DNA of 8,270 nt from Proteiniphilum sp. (lineage in GTDB: Bacteria; Bacteroidota; Bacteroidia; Bacteroidales; Dysgonomonadaceae), in the NCBI GenBank assembly GCA_031284475.1, contig JAISZV010000153.1, positions 1 through 8,270 of the forward strand. Direction: 5' to 3'. Made by a program: the position numbers and the translations under genes. Of the stretch, positions 1-6,989 are shown in pieces. The notes under the pieces were generated by a model that was not told the origin of the DNA, did not search any database, and saw only the letters and a list, made by a program, of their open reading frames with translations. Position 1 is the stretch's first letter. The number at the start of each line of letters is the position of its first letter.

Positions 1-159
1 GGGGTAGATTTAGTTTGATGCGTTATCTGAAAAAGTAGAAAGCATTAAAAAGTACTGAAATTCACCGGTTATCTCAAATGCATTGAAACAAAATTATCTC
101 CTAATTGTCCGCCGAGACTTTTGGGAGTGAACTCAATATTTAAAAAGAAAACAAATACG

Positions 160-190
160 TTTACCTATCCCCTGAAATTTCCTATCTTTA
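160..190 (+). promoter_or_regulatory. Candidate Bacteroidetes-type promoter ahead of a decayed gene
   Basis: TTTA at 160-163 and TATCTTTA at 183-190 are separated by 19 bases, close to the Bacteroidetes consensus TTTG-N19-21-TAnnTTTG (last base A instead of G in both boxes). The ATG of the short XRE-like remnant lies about 30 bases downstream, which is normal spacing. Positions 1-159 upstream are AT-rich and hold nothing I can support. The promoter may survive in front of genes that no longer work. Confidence 0.35.
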
Positions 191-220
191 CAGGCAGAAT
201 CAAGGAATAATCTGGAGAAA

Positions 221-259
221 ATGAATCGCATTAAAGAAGCATTGCAAAAAAAGGTTTAA
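221..259 (+). pseudogene. N-terminal remnant of a small XRE-family (helix-turn-helix) regulator
   Basis: The frame from the ATG reads MNRIKEALQKKV and then stops. This resembles the opening of small Cro/C1-type regulators of Bacteroidetes, which begin with MNRIKE-x-L-x-x-K-G and continue for about 65-70 residues. The helix-turn-helix that should follow is absent. A run of seven A (246-252) sits at the break, and a one-base shift there would restore the expected K-G before the reading frame is lost again. Such regulators often sit beside restriction-type genes, which fits the DUF262 remnant just downstream. The match is short and made from memory of the family, so confidence is low. Confidence 0.3.
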
Positions 260-324
260 TGCCGGTAAGGTTTGGATTTAATAATTGATACAGCTCTATA
301 CACCTTTTAAGAAGAATAGATAAT

Positions 325-704
325 TTGGCTACATTATTCAGAGAAGTAAAATACACATTACACTCCCTGATCAATGACATTGATATGAGAGTTATCGGAT
401 TGCCCGGTATACAACGGCCATTTGCTTGGAAAGATACAAAAGTATGGGATTTATTTGATTCTATCTGTAAGGGTTATCCCCTGTAGGTTATCTTTTATTA
501 TGGGCTAATGCGAATACAGGAACTTTGAAACAGATAACTACTACTTCCAAACAAAAGATACCCAATTTATTGATTGTTGACGGACAAGATTTATATAAAT
601 TGCGTAAGATTATTTCTCAGTGGTTTTTTATGGGTTCGATCACCGGACGATATACAAATTCACTTGAATCGCAGATGAATACTGAAAGAAAACCGGCATT
701 TTAA
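325..704 (+). pseudogene. DUF262 (GmrSD-like) gene remnant with frameshift and internal deletion
   Basis: Frame one from a TTG at 325 reads LATLFREVKYTL, then IGLPGIQRPFAW and VWDLFDSICKGYP, the usual start of DUF262 proteins. IQRPF-x-W with the following DLFDS-x-x-KGYP is the family hallmark. The frame stops at 484-486, directly after KGYP. Dropping one or two bases near 479-483 restores the expected VGYLLLW, which runs on to LLIVDGQ, the DGQ-R/Q motif region. After DGQ the sequence jumps straight to KLRKIISQWFFMGSITGRYT, a segment that lies a few hundred residues later in complete members, and the frame ends at 702-704. DUF262 proteins are nucleases or NTPases of modification-dependent restriction (GmrS/GmrD) and related defence systems, usually 500-700 residues long. 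This copy cannot make a working enzyme. The likely original start is an ATG now read as TTG. Confidence 0.72.
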
Positions 705-724
705 CATTAACATAACAATAGTAT

Positions 725-1228
725 ATGGATACAAAACAAATTAAAATGGAAAAAGAGCGGGAGTTAATTGAAATGGTTTCTAACTTCTGTCAGGAGAAAC
801 TAAATGAAGAATACAAACAGCTTTGTATTGAACTGATCCAAAAATTGGGACGTAAGAGAAATGTTCCTTTCGTGACTGGAAAAAAGGAAATATGGGCAGC
901 CGCTGTCATATATACTGTCGGCAACCTGAATTTCCTTTTCGATAAATCTTTTGAGCCCTATATTCCGTCAAGTGATATTCATAATTATTTCGGCACAAAA
1001 AGCTCAACAGTAGGCGCCAAGTCTAAATTGATTCGCGATGTGCTAAAATTAGACAGAATCTTCAATAATGAATTTGCAACCGACCACATGATTGATAATA
1101 ATCCCTTTAGTCGGTTTGTTATGGTTGATGATATGATTCAGCCAATTGAATCGTTACCGGAAGAATATCAAAAGATGGTGAAAGAGGCTCGCGCAAGAGG
1201 AGAAGACATTTCTTTCCGGACAACATAG
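725..1228 (+). CDS. DUF6398 family protein
   Basis: A 167-residue soluble protein without signal peptide or membrane segment. Residues 10-45 are charged and helical (FCQEKLNEEYKQLC), followed by KKEIWAAAVIYTVGNLNFLF at about 53-72 and a helix-turn-helix-like stretch YFGTKSSTVGAKSKLIRDVL at about 88-107. The order of conserved Trp, Asn-Phe-Leu-Phe-Asp and Ser-Thr-Val is what I recall for DUF6398, a family of unknown function sometimes fused to SEC-C or plasmid ORF-3 domains. The fold is probably all-helical and the 94-107 segment could bind nucleic acid; this is inference. The start codon follows an A-rich leader with no Shine-Dalgarno site, as is normal in Bacteroidetes. It begins 20 bases after the DUF262 remnant ends, so it may be the one intact survivor of a decayed defence-type cluster. 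The last 25 residues are acidic and basic with no clear motif. Confidence 0.72.
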   Translation: MDTKQIKMEKERELIEMVSNFCQEKLNEEYKQLCIELIQKLGRKRNVPFVTGKKEIWAAAVIYTVGNLNFLFDKSFEPYIPSSDIHNYFGTKSSTVGAKSKLIRDVLKLDRIFNNEFATDHMIDNNPFSRFVMVDDMIQPIESLPEEYQKMVKEARARGEDISFRTT

Positions 1229-1400
1229 ATAAAAGAGATTCCGGTGGGTTATTGAGTTTTCCCGTCCATAGAGAAAAGTATTGTTTACTGTTACGGATAG
1301 AGACGATGCGGATTGGCGGATTTTTGGGAAACAGGCTCTTCGCTTTCGGACATGATGAAGCTGATTGAAAAGCATACAATGGCAGCATAAAAAAATAGAA
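1229..1400. other. Spacer between convergent DUF6398 and feo genes, with a short open remnant
   Basis: No gene of normal length is supported here. On the plus strand, 1301-1390 is open for 29 codons after an in-frame stop at 1298-1300. It reads LADFWETGSSLSDMMKLIEK near its end, which looks like a genuine protein tail but has no start codon or upstream partner. On the minus strand a run of seven T lies just past the end of the small Feo protein, without a clear stem in front of it, so a terminator cannot be called with confidence. Confidence 0.3.
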
Positions 1401-1562
1401 TCATAAATCCGTAGAAAGATGCTTCTTCGATACGGCGCATCCCGGACACCTTCCGCAGCAGGATGAATCTTTCTTTACAAAGAACAGTTTATACAGGGAA
1501 TGTACCAGTTTTACCGCGACGGCAATACCGGTAAGAATGATGATGACCCACTGTATATCCAT
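1401..1562 (-). CDS. FeoB-associated Cys-rich membrane protein
   Basis: A 53-residue protein beginning MDIQWVIIILTGIAVAVKLV. Residues 4-20 form one transmembrane helix, followed by a short stretch with aromatic and basic residues (LYKLFFVKKD) and then a cysteine cluster, CCGRCPGC, at 35-42, before a basic tail. This is the architecture of the FeoB-associated Cys-rich membrane family (PF12669 type), found next to feoB in many bacteria and perhaps serving in ferrous-iron delivery or regulation of the transporter; its exact role is not settled. The ATG lies 18 bases after the feoAB stop on the same strand, so the two are almost certainly co-transcribed. The four cysteines in C-C-x-x-C-x-x-C spacing could bind iron or another metal. 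The only real alternative is an unrelated small membrane peptide, which the position argues against. Confidence 0.85.
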   Translation of the reverse strand: MDIQWVIIILTGIAVAVKLVHSLYKLFFVKKDSSCCGRCPGCAVSKKHLSTDL

Positions 1563-1580
1563 ATACTTAAAACATTTTTT

Positions 1581-4079
1581 TTAAAGAATCGTACTGATCC
1601 GGTAAACCAGAAAAGCGACCAACCACGCAAGCCCGGTGGAGTACAGTACGCTGAACAGCGCCCACTTCCAGGAGTGGGACTCCTCTTTTATGGCGACGAC
1701 GGTGGCTACACACGGAAAATAGATCAGGACAAAAAGCAGAAATCCGATGATGACCGGCGCCGTAAAAACAGGAGAGCCGCCGGCATATTTTTCGGCCTGT
1801 AACCTTTCCTGTAACGACTGCTGGTTTTCGCTATCCCCCGTATATAGAACGCCCATTGTACTGATCGCTATCTCCTTAGCGGCCATTCCCGATAAAAGTC
1901 CGATGGATATTTTCCAATCGAATCCGAGCGGACGCACCACCGGTTCAATGGTTCTTCCGATCCGTCCGATGTAGGAGTTTTCCTGGTGTTCCGTATTGCG
2001 CAGGCGCTCCACGTCCGAGATCAGCGCATCCATCTCACCGGCGGTTATTTCGTTTTGCCCATGTTGGGCTTCTATTTGGGCTATCTGCCGGTCGAATTGC
2101 GCTTTGCGTTCTTCGTTACGGGGAAAATAGCCTAAGAACCAAATGATGATCGACGCGAGGAGGATGGGGCCGCCCATTTTCCGGAGATACTGCTGCGACC
2201 GGTCCCACATGTGGATAAATATCGACTTTGTTGTAGGCGTCCGGTAAGGCGGAAGCTCCATGACGAAAGGCGTATCTTCCTTTGTAAATACCTTTTTTCT
2301 TAGTAACAACGCCGTGAGGATGGCAATCAGAATACCTGCGGTATATAGTCCGAGTAAGATAAAACTGCCGTTTTTCGGGAAAAAGGCGGTTACAAAAAGA
2401 ATGTATACGGGCAGGCGCGCGCTGCACGACATGAACGGCACAATCAGCATCGTGATCATGCGGCTGTTGCGGCTCTCTATCGTACGGGTAGCCATGATGG
2501 CGGGAACGTTACAGCCGAATCCCATGATAAGGGGGATAAATGATTTTCCGTGCACGCCTATTTTATGCATCATCTTGTCCATAATAAAGGCGGCGCGGGC
2601 CATATAGCCCGAATCTTCCATAAATGCAATGAACAGGTAGAGGATGACGATGTTCGGCAGGAAAACAATTACACCGCCTACGCCGCCGATGATCCCGTCC
2701 ACGATCAGGTCTTTCAGCGGGCCGTCGGTCATGGCGTTTCTTACGAAATTCCCCAGTTGCTCCACCGACCATTCGATCCATTCCATCGGGTAGCCCCCCA
2801 AACGGAAAGTGGCTTCGAACATGAGCCACAGAAAGATAAAGAAAAGCGGGAATCCTACATATTTATTCGTAACTATGGAATCGATCAGTTTTGTTTTATC
2901 CGTGAAATTCGTTTTCTCGGTGAGGGTTTCTTGCAATCCCCCGGCGATAAATCCGTACCGTGCATTGGTAAAAGCCGCTTCCGGATCTTCGCGGAGCAGT
3001 TTTTCGATGTATGTCCGCTCTTTGTCTCTTCGGGCGAATATCTCTTCGGAGCGGGGCAGAAGCTGTATTTCTTTTTCGACGGCGCTGTCTCCTTCGAGCA
3101 GTTTTATGCAGATATACCGGAGCGGCGCTTTCAATCCGGAGACCTCTTTCCCCATAAGTTCCTTTTCCATAGCGGCAATGGCTTTTTCTACCACCCTGCC
3201 GTAGGGGATTCTTAACTGATCGGGTTTTCCGGCGATCTTTCCCTCGTAAAGAGCGATTGCCGTATCAAGCAGTTTCGGGATACCTTCCCCTCTTTTTCCG
3301 ACGGTGGGCACGATGGGAGCGCCGAGCATCGATCCCAGAGTTTCATAATCGAATGTGCGTCCGCTTTCCTGCAACTCGTCGTACATATTTAAGGCAATCA
3401 CTATTGGGACTCCCAGGTCTATTAACTCGGTGGTGAGATAAAGGTTTCGCTCCGGCGCCGACGCCGATACTACATTCACGATCACATCGGGTTTTTCCTC
3501 CAATATGTGTTTCCTTACAAACAGCTCTTCGGGGGTGTATGCCGACAGCGAATAGGTTCCGGGAAGATCTACCAGTTTAACCCGGTATCCTGCATGTTTC
3601 ATATACCCCTCTTTGGCATTGACGGTAACCCCGCCGTAATTCCCCACATGCTCGTGCGCTCCCGAGGCGAGGTTGAAGATCGATGTTTTTCCTGCATTGG
3701 GATTTCCTACCAGGGCAACCGTAATGGTACGGGAAGAATGATCAGCATAGCCGTTCCCTTCATAACCGGAATGATCTGCCGTCTCTATTACGGAATCTGC
3801 CTCATCTTCAGCGTCGGGGGCGTTATCGGGCGTTGTTCCGTAAAGGGTATCTCCTTTGAGCACCGATATTTCGATCATCACCGCCTCGCTCCGTCGCAAT
3901 GAAACCTCGTACTCCATGATCCCATATTTGATGGGATCTTTTAATGGGGCGTTCAGTATGGATTTCACTTCCTCTCCGCGCACAAACCCCATTTCAAGGA
4001 TGCGTTTCCTAAAAGCCCCGCTACCATTTACTTTTATGATGTATGCCTTTTGTCCGGTTTGTAGTTCTGAAAGACGCAT
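1581..4079 (-). CDS. feoB: Ferrous iron transporter, FeoA-FeoB fusion
   Basis: An 832-residue inner-membrane Fe(II) importer. Residues 1-75 form a FeoA (SH3-like) domain starting MRLSEL. A linker rich in Asp and Glu (76-115) follows. The G domain has G1 GNPNAGKT at 125-132, the G2-region Thr in YGGVTV at 148-153, G3 DLPG at 171-174, G4 NMYD at 231-234 and a G5-region VGKRGEG at 260-266. A helical cytoplasmic domain spans about 275-390. The membrane part carries the two Gate motifs, GFGCNVPA at 520-527 and SCSARLPVY at 551-559, and ends with further transmembrane helices to 829. A charged stretch at 655-695 is predicted to be coiled-coil. FeoA-FeoB fusions of this size are usual in Bacteroidales. 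The MRLSEL start is chosen because it begins the FeoA domain and lies about 25 bases from a good -7 box. One oddity is Ser205 in VVSASAPERN, where most FeoB proteins have Asp (VVDA). GTP-dependent uptake under low iron is known for the family. Confidence 0.97.
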   Translation of the reverse strand: MRLSELQTGQKAYIIKVNGSGAFRKRILEMGFVRGEEVKSILNAPLKDPIKYGIMEYEVSLRRSEAVMIEISVLKGDTLYGTTPDNAPDAEDEADSVIETADHSGYEGNGYADHSSRTITVALVGNPNAGKTSIFNLASGAHEHVGNYGGVTVNAKEGYMKHAGYRVKLVDLPGTYSLSAYTPEELFVRKHILEEKPDVIVNVVSASAPERNLYLTTELIDLGVPIVIALNMYDELQESGRTFDYETLGSMLGAPIVPTVGKRGEGIPKLLDTAIALYEGKIAGKPDQLRIPYGRVVEKAIAAMEKELMGKEVSGLKAPLRYICIKLLEGDSAVEKEIQLLPRSEEIFARRDKERTYIEKLLREDPEAAFTNARYGFIAGGLQETLTEKTNFTDKTKLIDSIVTNKYVGFPLFFIFLWLMFEATFRLGGYPMEWIEWSVEQLGNFVRNAMTDGPLKDLIVDGIIGGVGGVIVFLPNIVILYLFIAFMEDSGYMARAAFIMDKMMHKIGVHGKSFIPLIMGFGCNVPAIMATRTIESRNSRMITMLIVPFMSCSARLPVYILFVTAFFPKNGSFILLGLYTAGILIAILTALLLRKKVFTKEDTPFVMELPPYRTPTTKSIFIHMWDRSQQYLRKMGGPILLASIIIWFLGYFPRNEERKAQFDRQIAQIEAQHGQNEITAGEMDALISDVERLRNTEHQENSYIGRIGRTIEPVVRPLGFDWKISIGLLSGMAAKEIAISTMGVLYTGDSENQQSLQERLQAEKYAGGSPVFTAPVIIGFLLFVLIYFPCVATVVAIKEESHSWKWALFSVLYSTGLAWLVAFLVYRISTIL

Positions 4080-4104
4080 AAAAAAATGATTTTCTTTTGG
4101 CTTG

Positions 4105-4112
4105 CAAAGATA
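4105..4112 (-). promoter_or_regulatory. Promoter -7 box of the feo operon
   Basis: On the minus strand this reads TATCTTTG, an exact match to the Bacteroidetes -7 consensus TAnnTTTG. It lies 25 bases upstream of the feoAB ATG, giving a leader of about 20 bases. I see no good TTTG at the -33 position; the upstream DNA is simply AT-rich. No Fur-box-like dyad is obvious between this site and the start codon. Confidence 0.6.
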
Positions 4113-4460
4113 ACTCTTTTTGGCGATTTATTTATATTGTTTCTAAATAATTCAACTTTCGCATGCTTCCGTTTGAAGCGTATGATGAGGATAAACCGGG
4201 TTACAAAACGTTGTTGACCGAAAGGTTCGGTGAGATAGCGCTTCTAAAAGGCCGACAAAGTCAGGCGTTTATCTTCTATTTTATAGGATGATTTTTACCG
4301 TCCGGATGGCTGCGCAAGATACCGGAAATTCCGTAAACAAGGAATCCCTTGAAATGAGTATTTTTTTAAATATACTATAAAGTAGTAATATTGCTACTGC
4401 ACAAGTTCAATTAATAAATGCAACCGGAGGTTGAAGTTGCAAATGAAATCGACTTGCCGA
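4113..4460. other. Intergenic region between divergent feo and fumC, left part
   Basis: No gene is confidently supported. A plus-strand frame of 42 codons (ATG 4163, stop 4289-4291) has protein-like composition, MLPFEAYDEDKPGYKTLL near its start, and overlaps by ATGA a second frame of 30 codons ending at 4380. Neither has a ribosome site, a homologue I recognise or a neighbour that supports it. Position 4113-4162 is AT-rich promoter DNA of the feo operon. Confidence 0.3.
4381..4398. repeat. 18-bp imperfect palindrome
   Basis: AGTAGTAATATTGCTACT is self-complementary apart from one symmetric T/G pair. It could be an operator or a small hairpin. It lies 20 bases before a 50-codon open frame and about 520 bases before fumC. 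There is nothing to tie it to a known regulator. Confidence 0.35.
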
Positions 4461-4628
4461 CAGCATCGGGGAACTTGCCGACATGGGAAGCAACTTTCTC
4501 AGCAGCGTCGGGGGACTTGCCGACGTGGGAAGCAAGTCTCCCAACAGCGTCGGGGGACTTGCCGACATGAGAGGCAACCTTCTCAGCAGCGTCGGGGGAC
4601 TTGTCTGCGCCTTAGGCAACCTTTTTTT
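4461..4628. repeat. 42-bp tandem repeat, four copies
   Basis: Units occupy 4461-4502, 4503-4544, 4545-4586 and 4587-4628. Each starts CAGC(A/G)TCGGGG and carries ACTTGCCGAC in its first half and GGCAAC or AGCAA in its second. The fourth copy has diverged in its 3' half. A further partial match (GACTTGCCGA) precedes the first unit. Because 42 is a multiple of three and the unit lacks stops, several frames on both strands stay open across it, each giving a 14-residue peptide repeat; one plus-strand frame starts at ATG 4418 and ends at 4570. Openness in several frames at once means this is not evidence of translation. There are no unique spacers, so it is not a CRISPR array. Confidence 0.85.
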
Positions 4629-4689
4629 CAACCGTTTTCAGTTTGGCCGACAGGCCGGTTGCATTTGTTGCTTGAATCTGTGGTCCCGT

Positions 4690-4720
4690 TTTCCAATGCC
4701 GTTTTTTCTTTGTATTTTTG
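4690..4720 (+). promoter_or_regulatory. Candidate promoter for fumC
   Basis: TATTTTTG at 4713-4720 matches the Bacteroidetes -7 consensus TAnnTTTG, and TTTC at 4690-4693 lies 19 bases upstream, one base from the -33 consensus TTTG. Transcription from here would give fumC a leader of roughly 175 bases that includes the GGTAATG repeats. A second promoter closer to the gene in the AT-rich stretch 4860-4895 cannot be excluded. Confidence 0.45.
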
Positions 4721-4800
4721 CGGACGATATATGATTAGAGCCAGGCTAATTCTATCGCTTGACGGATGTGGCGGTTATGGATGGAATGTAATGGATAATG

Positions 4801-4821
4801 GGTAATGGGTAATGGGTAATG
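4801..4821. repeat. 7-bp tandem repeat GGTAATG, three copies
   Basis: Three perfect copies of GGTAATG in a row, preceded by the imperfect copy GGATAATG at 4793-4800. The tract sits 80 bases before the fumC start, inside its probable leader. Such arrays gain and lose copies by slippage, so the copy number may differ between strains. Confidence 0.8.
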
Positions 4822-4901
4822 GGCGCTGCATACTGCGTGTTGCTGTCTCCGGAATAACGAATTGAGAATAATCAATATTATATAATTAAACGAGAGAATT
4901 T

Positions 4902-6299
4902 ATGAATTACAGAATTGAGAAAGATACGCTGGGCGAAGTGCAAGTGCCGGCCGACAAGCTGTGGGGAGCGCAAACCGAGCGGTCGCGCAACAATTTTAAG
5001 ATTGGAAGCCCCGCTTCCATGCCGTTGGAAATCATTTATGGATTTGCTTACCTGAAAAAAGGAGCGGCGTATGCCAACCATGAACTGGGCGTATTATCAA
5101 AGGAAAAACGCGATTACATCGCCCGTGTATGCGATGAGATTCTGGAAGGAAAACTCGACGGCCAGTTCCCGCTGGTTATCTGGCAAACCGGATCGGGAAC
5201 GCAGAGTAACATGAACGTGAACGAAGTGATTGCCCACCGCGCCCATCAATTGGCCGGGAAAACGATTGGCGAAGGAGAAAAAACATTGCAACCCAACGAT
5301 GATGTAAACAAGTCGCAGTCGTCTAACGATACCTTCCCCACCGGAATGCATATCGCCTGCTACAAAAAGATAGTGGAGGTCGCCTTGCCGGGTTTAAGGC
5401 AACTCCAAAAAGCCCTCGCCGCCAAATCGAAAGAAATGGAAGATGTGGTGAAGATCGGGCGGACACACCTTATGGACGCCACTCCCCTTACGCTGGGGCA
5501 GGAATTTAGCGGGTATGCCGCCCAATTGGAATATGGCGTACGGGCCATTGAAAACACATTGCCGCACCTGGCAGAACTCGCCCTGGGCGGCACGGCGGTG
5601 GGAACGGGGTTAAATACGCCCAAAAATTACGATGTAACCGTGGCGCGCTATATTGCCGAATTTACCGGGCATCCCTTTGTGACCGCAAAGAACAAATTTG
5701 AAGCGCTTGCCTCCCACGACGCCGTTGTGGAAACACACGGCGCATTGAAACAGGTAGCCGTATCGCTCAACAAGATAGCCAACGACGTCCGCCTGCTTGC
5801 GTCCGGCCCGAGAAGCGGGATCGGAGAGATAGTGATTCCCGCTAACGAGCCCGGCTCCTCCATTATGCCCGGCAAGGTGAATCCTACGCAATGCGAAGCG
5901 CTTACTATGGTCTGCGCCCAAGTGATCGGAAACGATATGGCAATTGCTGTGGGAGGTATGCAGGGACATTTTGAACTCAATGTCTTCAAACCGGTAATGG
6001 CGGCCAACTTCCTTCAGAGCGCACAACTCCTGGGCGACGCTGCCGTATCGTTCGATATTCACTGCGTATCGGGTATCGAACCCAACAAACCCCGTATCAA
6101 AGAATTGCTGAACAACTCATTGATGCTGGTAACCGCATTGAATACGAAGATCGGTTATTATAAAGCGGCCGAGATAGCCAACGCGGCGCACAAGAACGGA
6201 ACTACGCTCAAGGAGGAAGCCGTCCGCCTGGGTTATGTCTCTGCGGAAGATTTCGACAAATGGGTGCGTCCCGAAGATATGATCAAGTCGCTGGATTGA
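4902..6299 (+). CDS. fumC: Fumarate hydratase, class II
   Basis: A 465-residue cytosolic enzyme that interconverts fumarate and (S)-malate. It belongs to the aspartase/fumarase superfamily and is expected to act as a homotetramer. Motifs in order are [10 protein letters not shown] at 96-105, SSND at 140-143, GRTHL with His189 (equivalent to the catalytic His188 of E. coli FumC) at 186-190, and the family signature [11 protein letters not shown] at 318-328 with the mobile-loop catalytic Ser. Length and N-terminus ([16 protein letters not shown]) are full for the family, which settles the start. It stands alone: a large intergenic region lies on each side. In Bacteroidetes fumarase serves the reductive branch from oxaloacetate to succinate during fermentation. 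Aspartase and argininosuccinate lyase are related, but the [11 protein letters not shown] context and length fit FumC. Confidence 0.97.
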   Translation: MNYRIEKDTLGEVQVPADKLWGAQTERSRNNFKIGSPASMPLEIIYGFAYLKKGAAYANHELGVLSKEKRDYIARVCDEILEGKLDGQFPLVIWQTGSGTQSNMNVNEVIAHRAHQLAGKTIGEGEKTLQPNDDVNKSQSSNDTFPTGMHIACYKKIVEVALPGLRQLQKALAAKSKEMEDVVKIGRTHLMDATPLTLGQEFSGYAAQLEYGVRAIENTLPHLAELALGGTAVGTGLNTPKNYDVTVARYIAEFTGHPFVTAKNKFEALASHDAVVETHGALKQVAVSLNKIANDVRLLASGPRSGIGEIVIPANEPGSSIMPGKVNPTQCEALTMVCAQVIGNDMAIAVGGMQGHFELNVFKPVMAANFLQSAQLLGDAAVSFDIHCVSGIEPNKPRIKELLNNSLMLVTALNTKIGYYKAAEIANAAHKNGTTLKEEAVRLGYVSAEDFDKWVRPEDMIKSLD

Positions 6300-6329
6300 T
6301 ATAGAGGGAGGCTTCTCTTGGGCAAGCCG

Positions 6330-6376
6330 AAAAAAAAGAGAGCGTGTTATAAGGTTTTTTCTTATAACGCGCTCTC
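6330..6376 (-). terminator. Strong hairpin terminator, U-tract on the minus strand
   Basis: GAGAGCGTGTTATAAG (6338-6353) pairs with CTTATAACGCGCTCTC (6361-6376) over 16 bp with one G-T pair, around a 7-base loop. On the minus strand the stem is followed by eight T (complement of A at 6330-6337), the form of an intrinsic terminator for leftward transcription from the fimbrillin side. It lies 38 bases after the fumC stop. For fumC itself the stem is present but no T-run follows, so it would be at best a weak or protective stem on that strand. Confidence 0.8.
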
Positions 6377-6563
6377 CTGCATTAGAGGGCATCTCCCCCC
6401 CCTATATATTTGAGATGTCTGTCGCCGGATTATGCTTGTACGGTTTCGGCTCTTTTTTCTATTTTGGTTATTTTCAAACCGGGGTAATACACCGGCATAA
6501 TTCGCGCTTTGTGGCGATACGGCTTCCGGGACGTATTCCAAAGAGATTAATATGCCGCCGTAT

Positions 6564-6655
6564 CACCGGTTCGTTCGATAGTAGTCCACCGGTTCATTCG
6601 ACAGCAGGCTATCGATTCATTCGATAGTAAGCTATCGGTTCGTTCGATAGCAGGG
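6564..6655. repeat. 23-bp tandem repeat, four copies
   Basis: Units lie at 6564-6586, 6587-6609, 6610-6632 and 6633-6655. The common core is CGGTTCGTTCGATAG with variants (CGATTCATTCGATAG, CGGTTCATTCGACAG). Units pair with one another: CGATAG at 6622-6627 and CTATCG at 6632-6637 form a perfect 6-bp stem around four bases, and ATCGA/TCGAT pair within unit three. The length is not a multiple of three, so it is not coding. Units abut with no spacers, so it is not a CRISPR array. The role is unknown; the dyad could bind a protein or form cruciforms. Confidence 0.8.
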
Positions 6656-6744
6656 AATCAAACGCTCCCAATGCGCTTGGTTACCTAAACATCGCAGTTT
6701 CTGTTAGTCGTTTCATGATTTTTTGTGTTGAGATTTATAATAAA

Positions 6745-6772
6745 CCTGCTTGCCCGACAAGGGACAAGCAGG
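6745..6772 (-). terminator. Hairpin downstream of the fimbrillin gene
   Basis: CCTGCTTG at 6745-6752 pairs perfectly with CAAGCAGG at 6765-6772, and CCC (6753-6755) pairs with GGG (6761-6763), leaving one bulged A and a five-base loop: an 11-bp stem. On the minus strand it is followed by TTTATTATAAAT, a T-rich but interrupted tract. It may end the fimbrillin transcript, with the stronger hairpin near 6353 as a backstop. Confidence 0.5.
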
Positions 6773-6989
6773 CTGCAAAGAGTTGTGCGTCCCACTTTAG
6801 TTATTGAACATATTGCTTTGCTTTCATTGAATGATTATCACCGGATAACAATAAACTTAAACAACGGCGACGAACTACTGAATTGTCACTGGTTTTGTAT
6901 AAATGTTCAAAGTTTCCTTTTCTTGTTCTGTTAATTTACTACTCGCATACGGACCTATACATAAAGGAAAGTCAACCGTTATCCGGCTG
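6773..6989. other. 3' region of the fimbrillin gene, no supported gene
   Basis: AT-rich DNA without a recognisable gene on either strand. The minus-strand frame ending at 6875-6877 stays open into the fimbrillin region and reads YASSKLTEQEKETLNIYTKP near its end, which is protein-like, but it has no ATG and I do not recognise it. It would otherwise be an untranslated tail of the fimbrillin mRNA. Confidence 0.3.

Noticed and set aside
60..190. Minus-strand frame reading FTPKSLGGQLGDN near 80-130, considered as a transposase or mobilisation gene tail
   Set aside because: It is only about 30 codons long between stops, has no start, and I cannot match it to a known family.
1119..1388. Minus-strand 89-codon frame overlapping the end of the DUF6398 gene
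   Set aside because: It overlaps a better supported gene by over 100 bases, has no recognisable domain, and its composition looks random.
2550..3215. Plus-strand open frames opposite feoAB, the longest 221 codons
   Set aside because: The minus strand encodes an uninterrupted FeoA-FeoB with all motifs; the antisense products match nothing and have biased composition.
4461..4628. CRISPR array
   Set aside because: Repeat units abut directly with no unique spacers and no cas genes are in the window. The same holds for the 23-bp repeats at 6564-6655.
4431..4805. Plus-strand repeat-peptide frame of 124 codons, and the overlapping frames at 4483-4734 (+) and 4407-4631 (-)
   Set aside because: All are open only because the 42-bp unit lacks stops and has a period divisible by three. 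Several frames are equally open and none has a start site or composition that favours it.
6395..6412. Run of eight C followed by TATATTTG, considered as a phase-variable promoter
   Set aside because: The -7-like box matches, but no -33 element or downstream gene in the right orientation exists.
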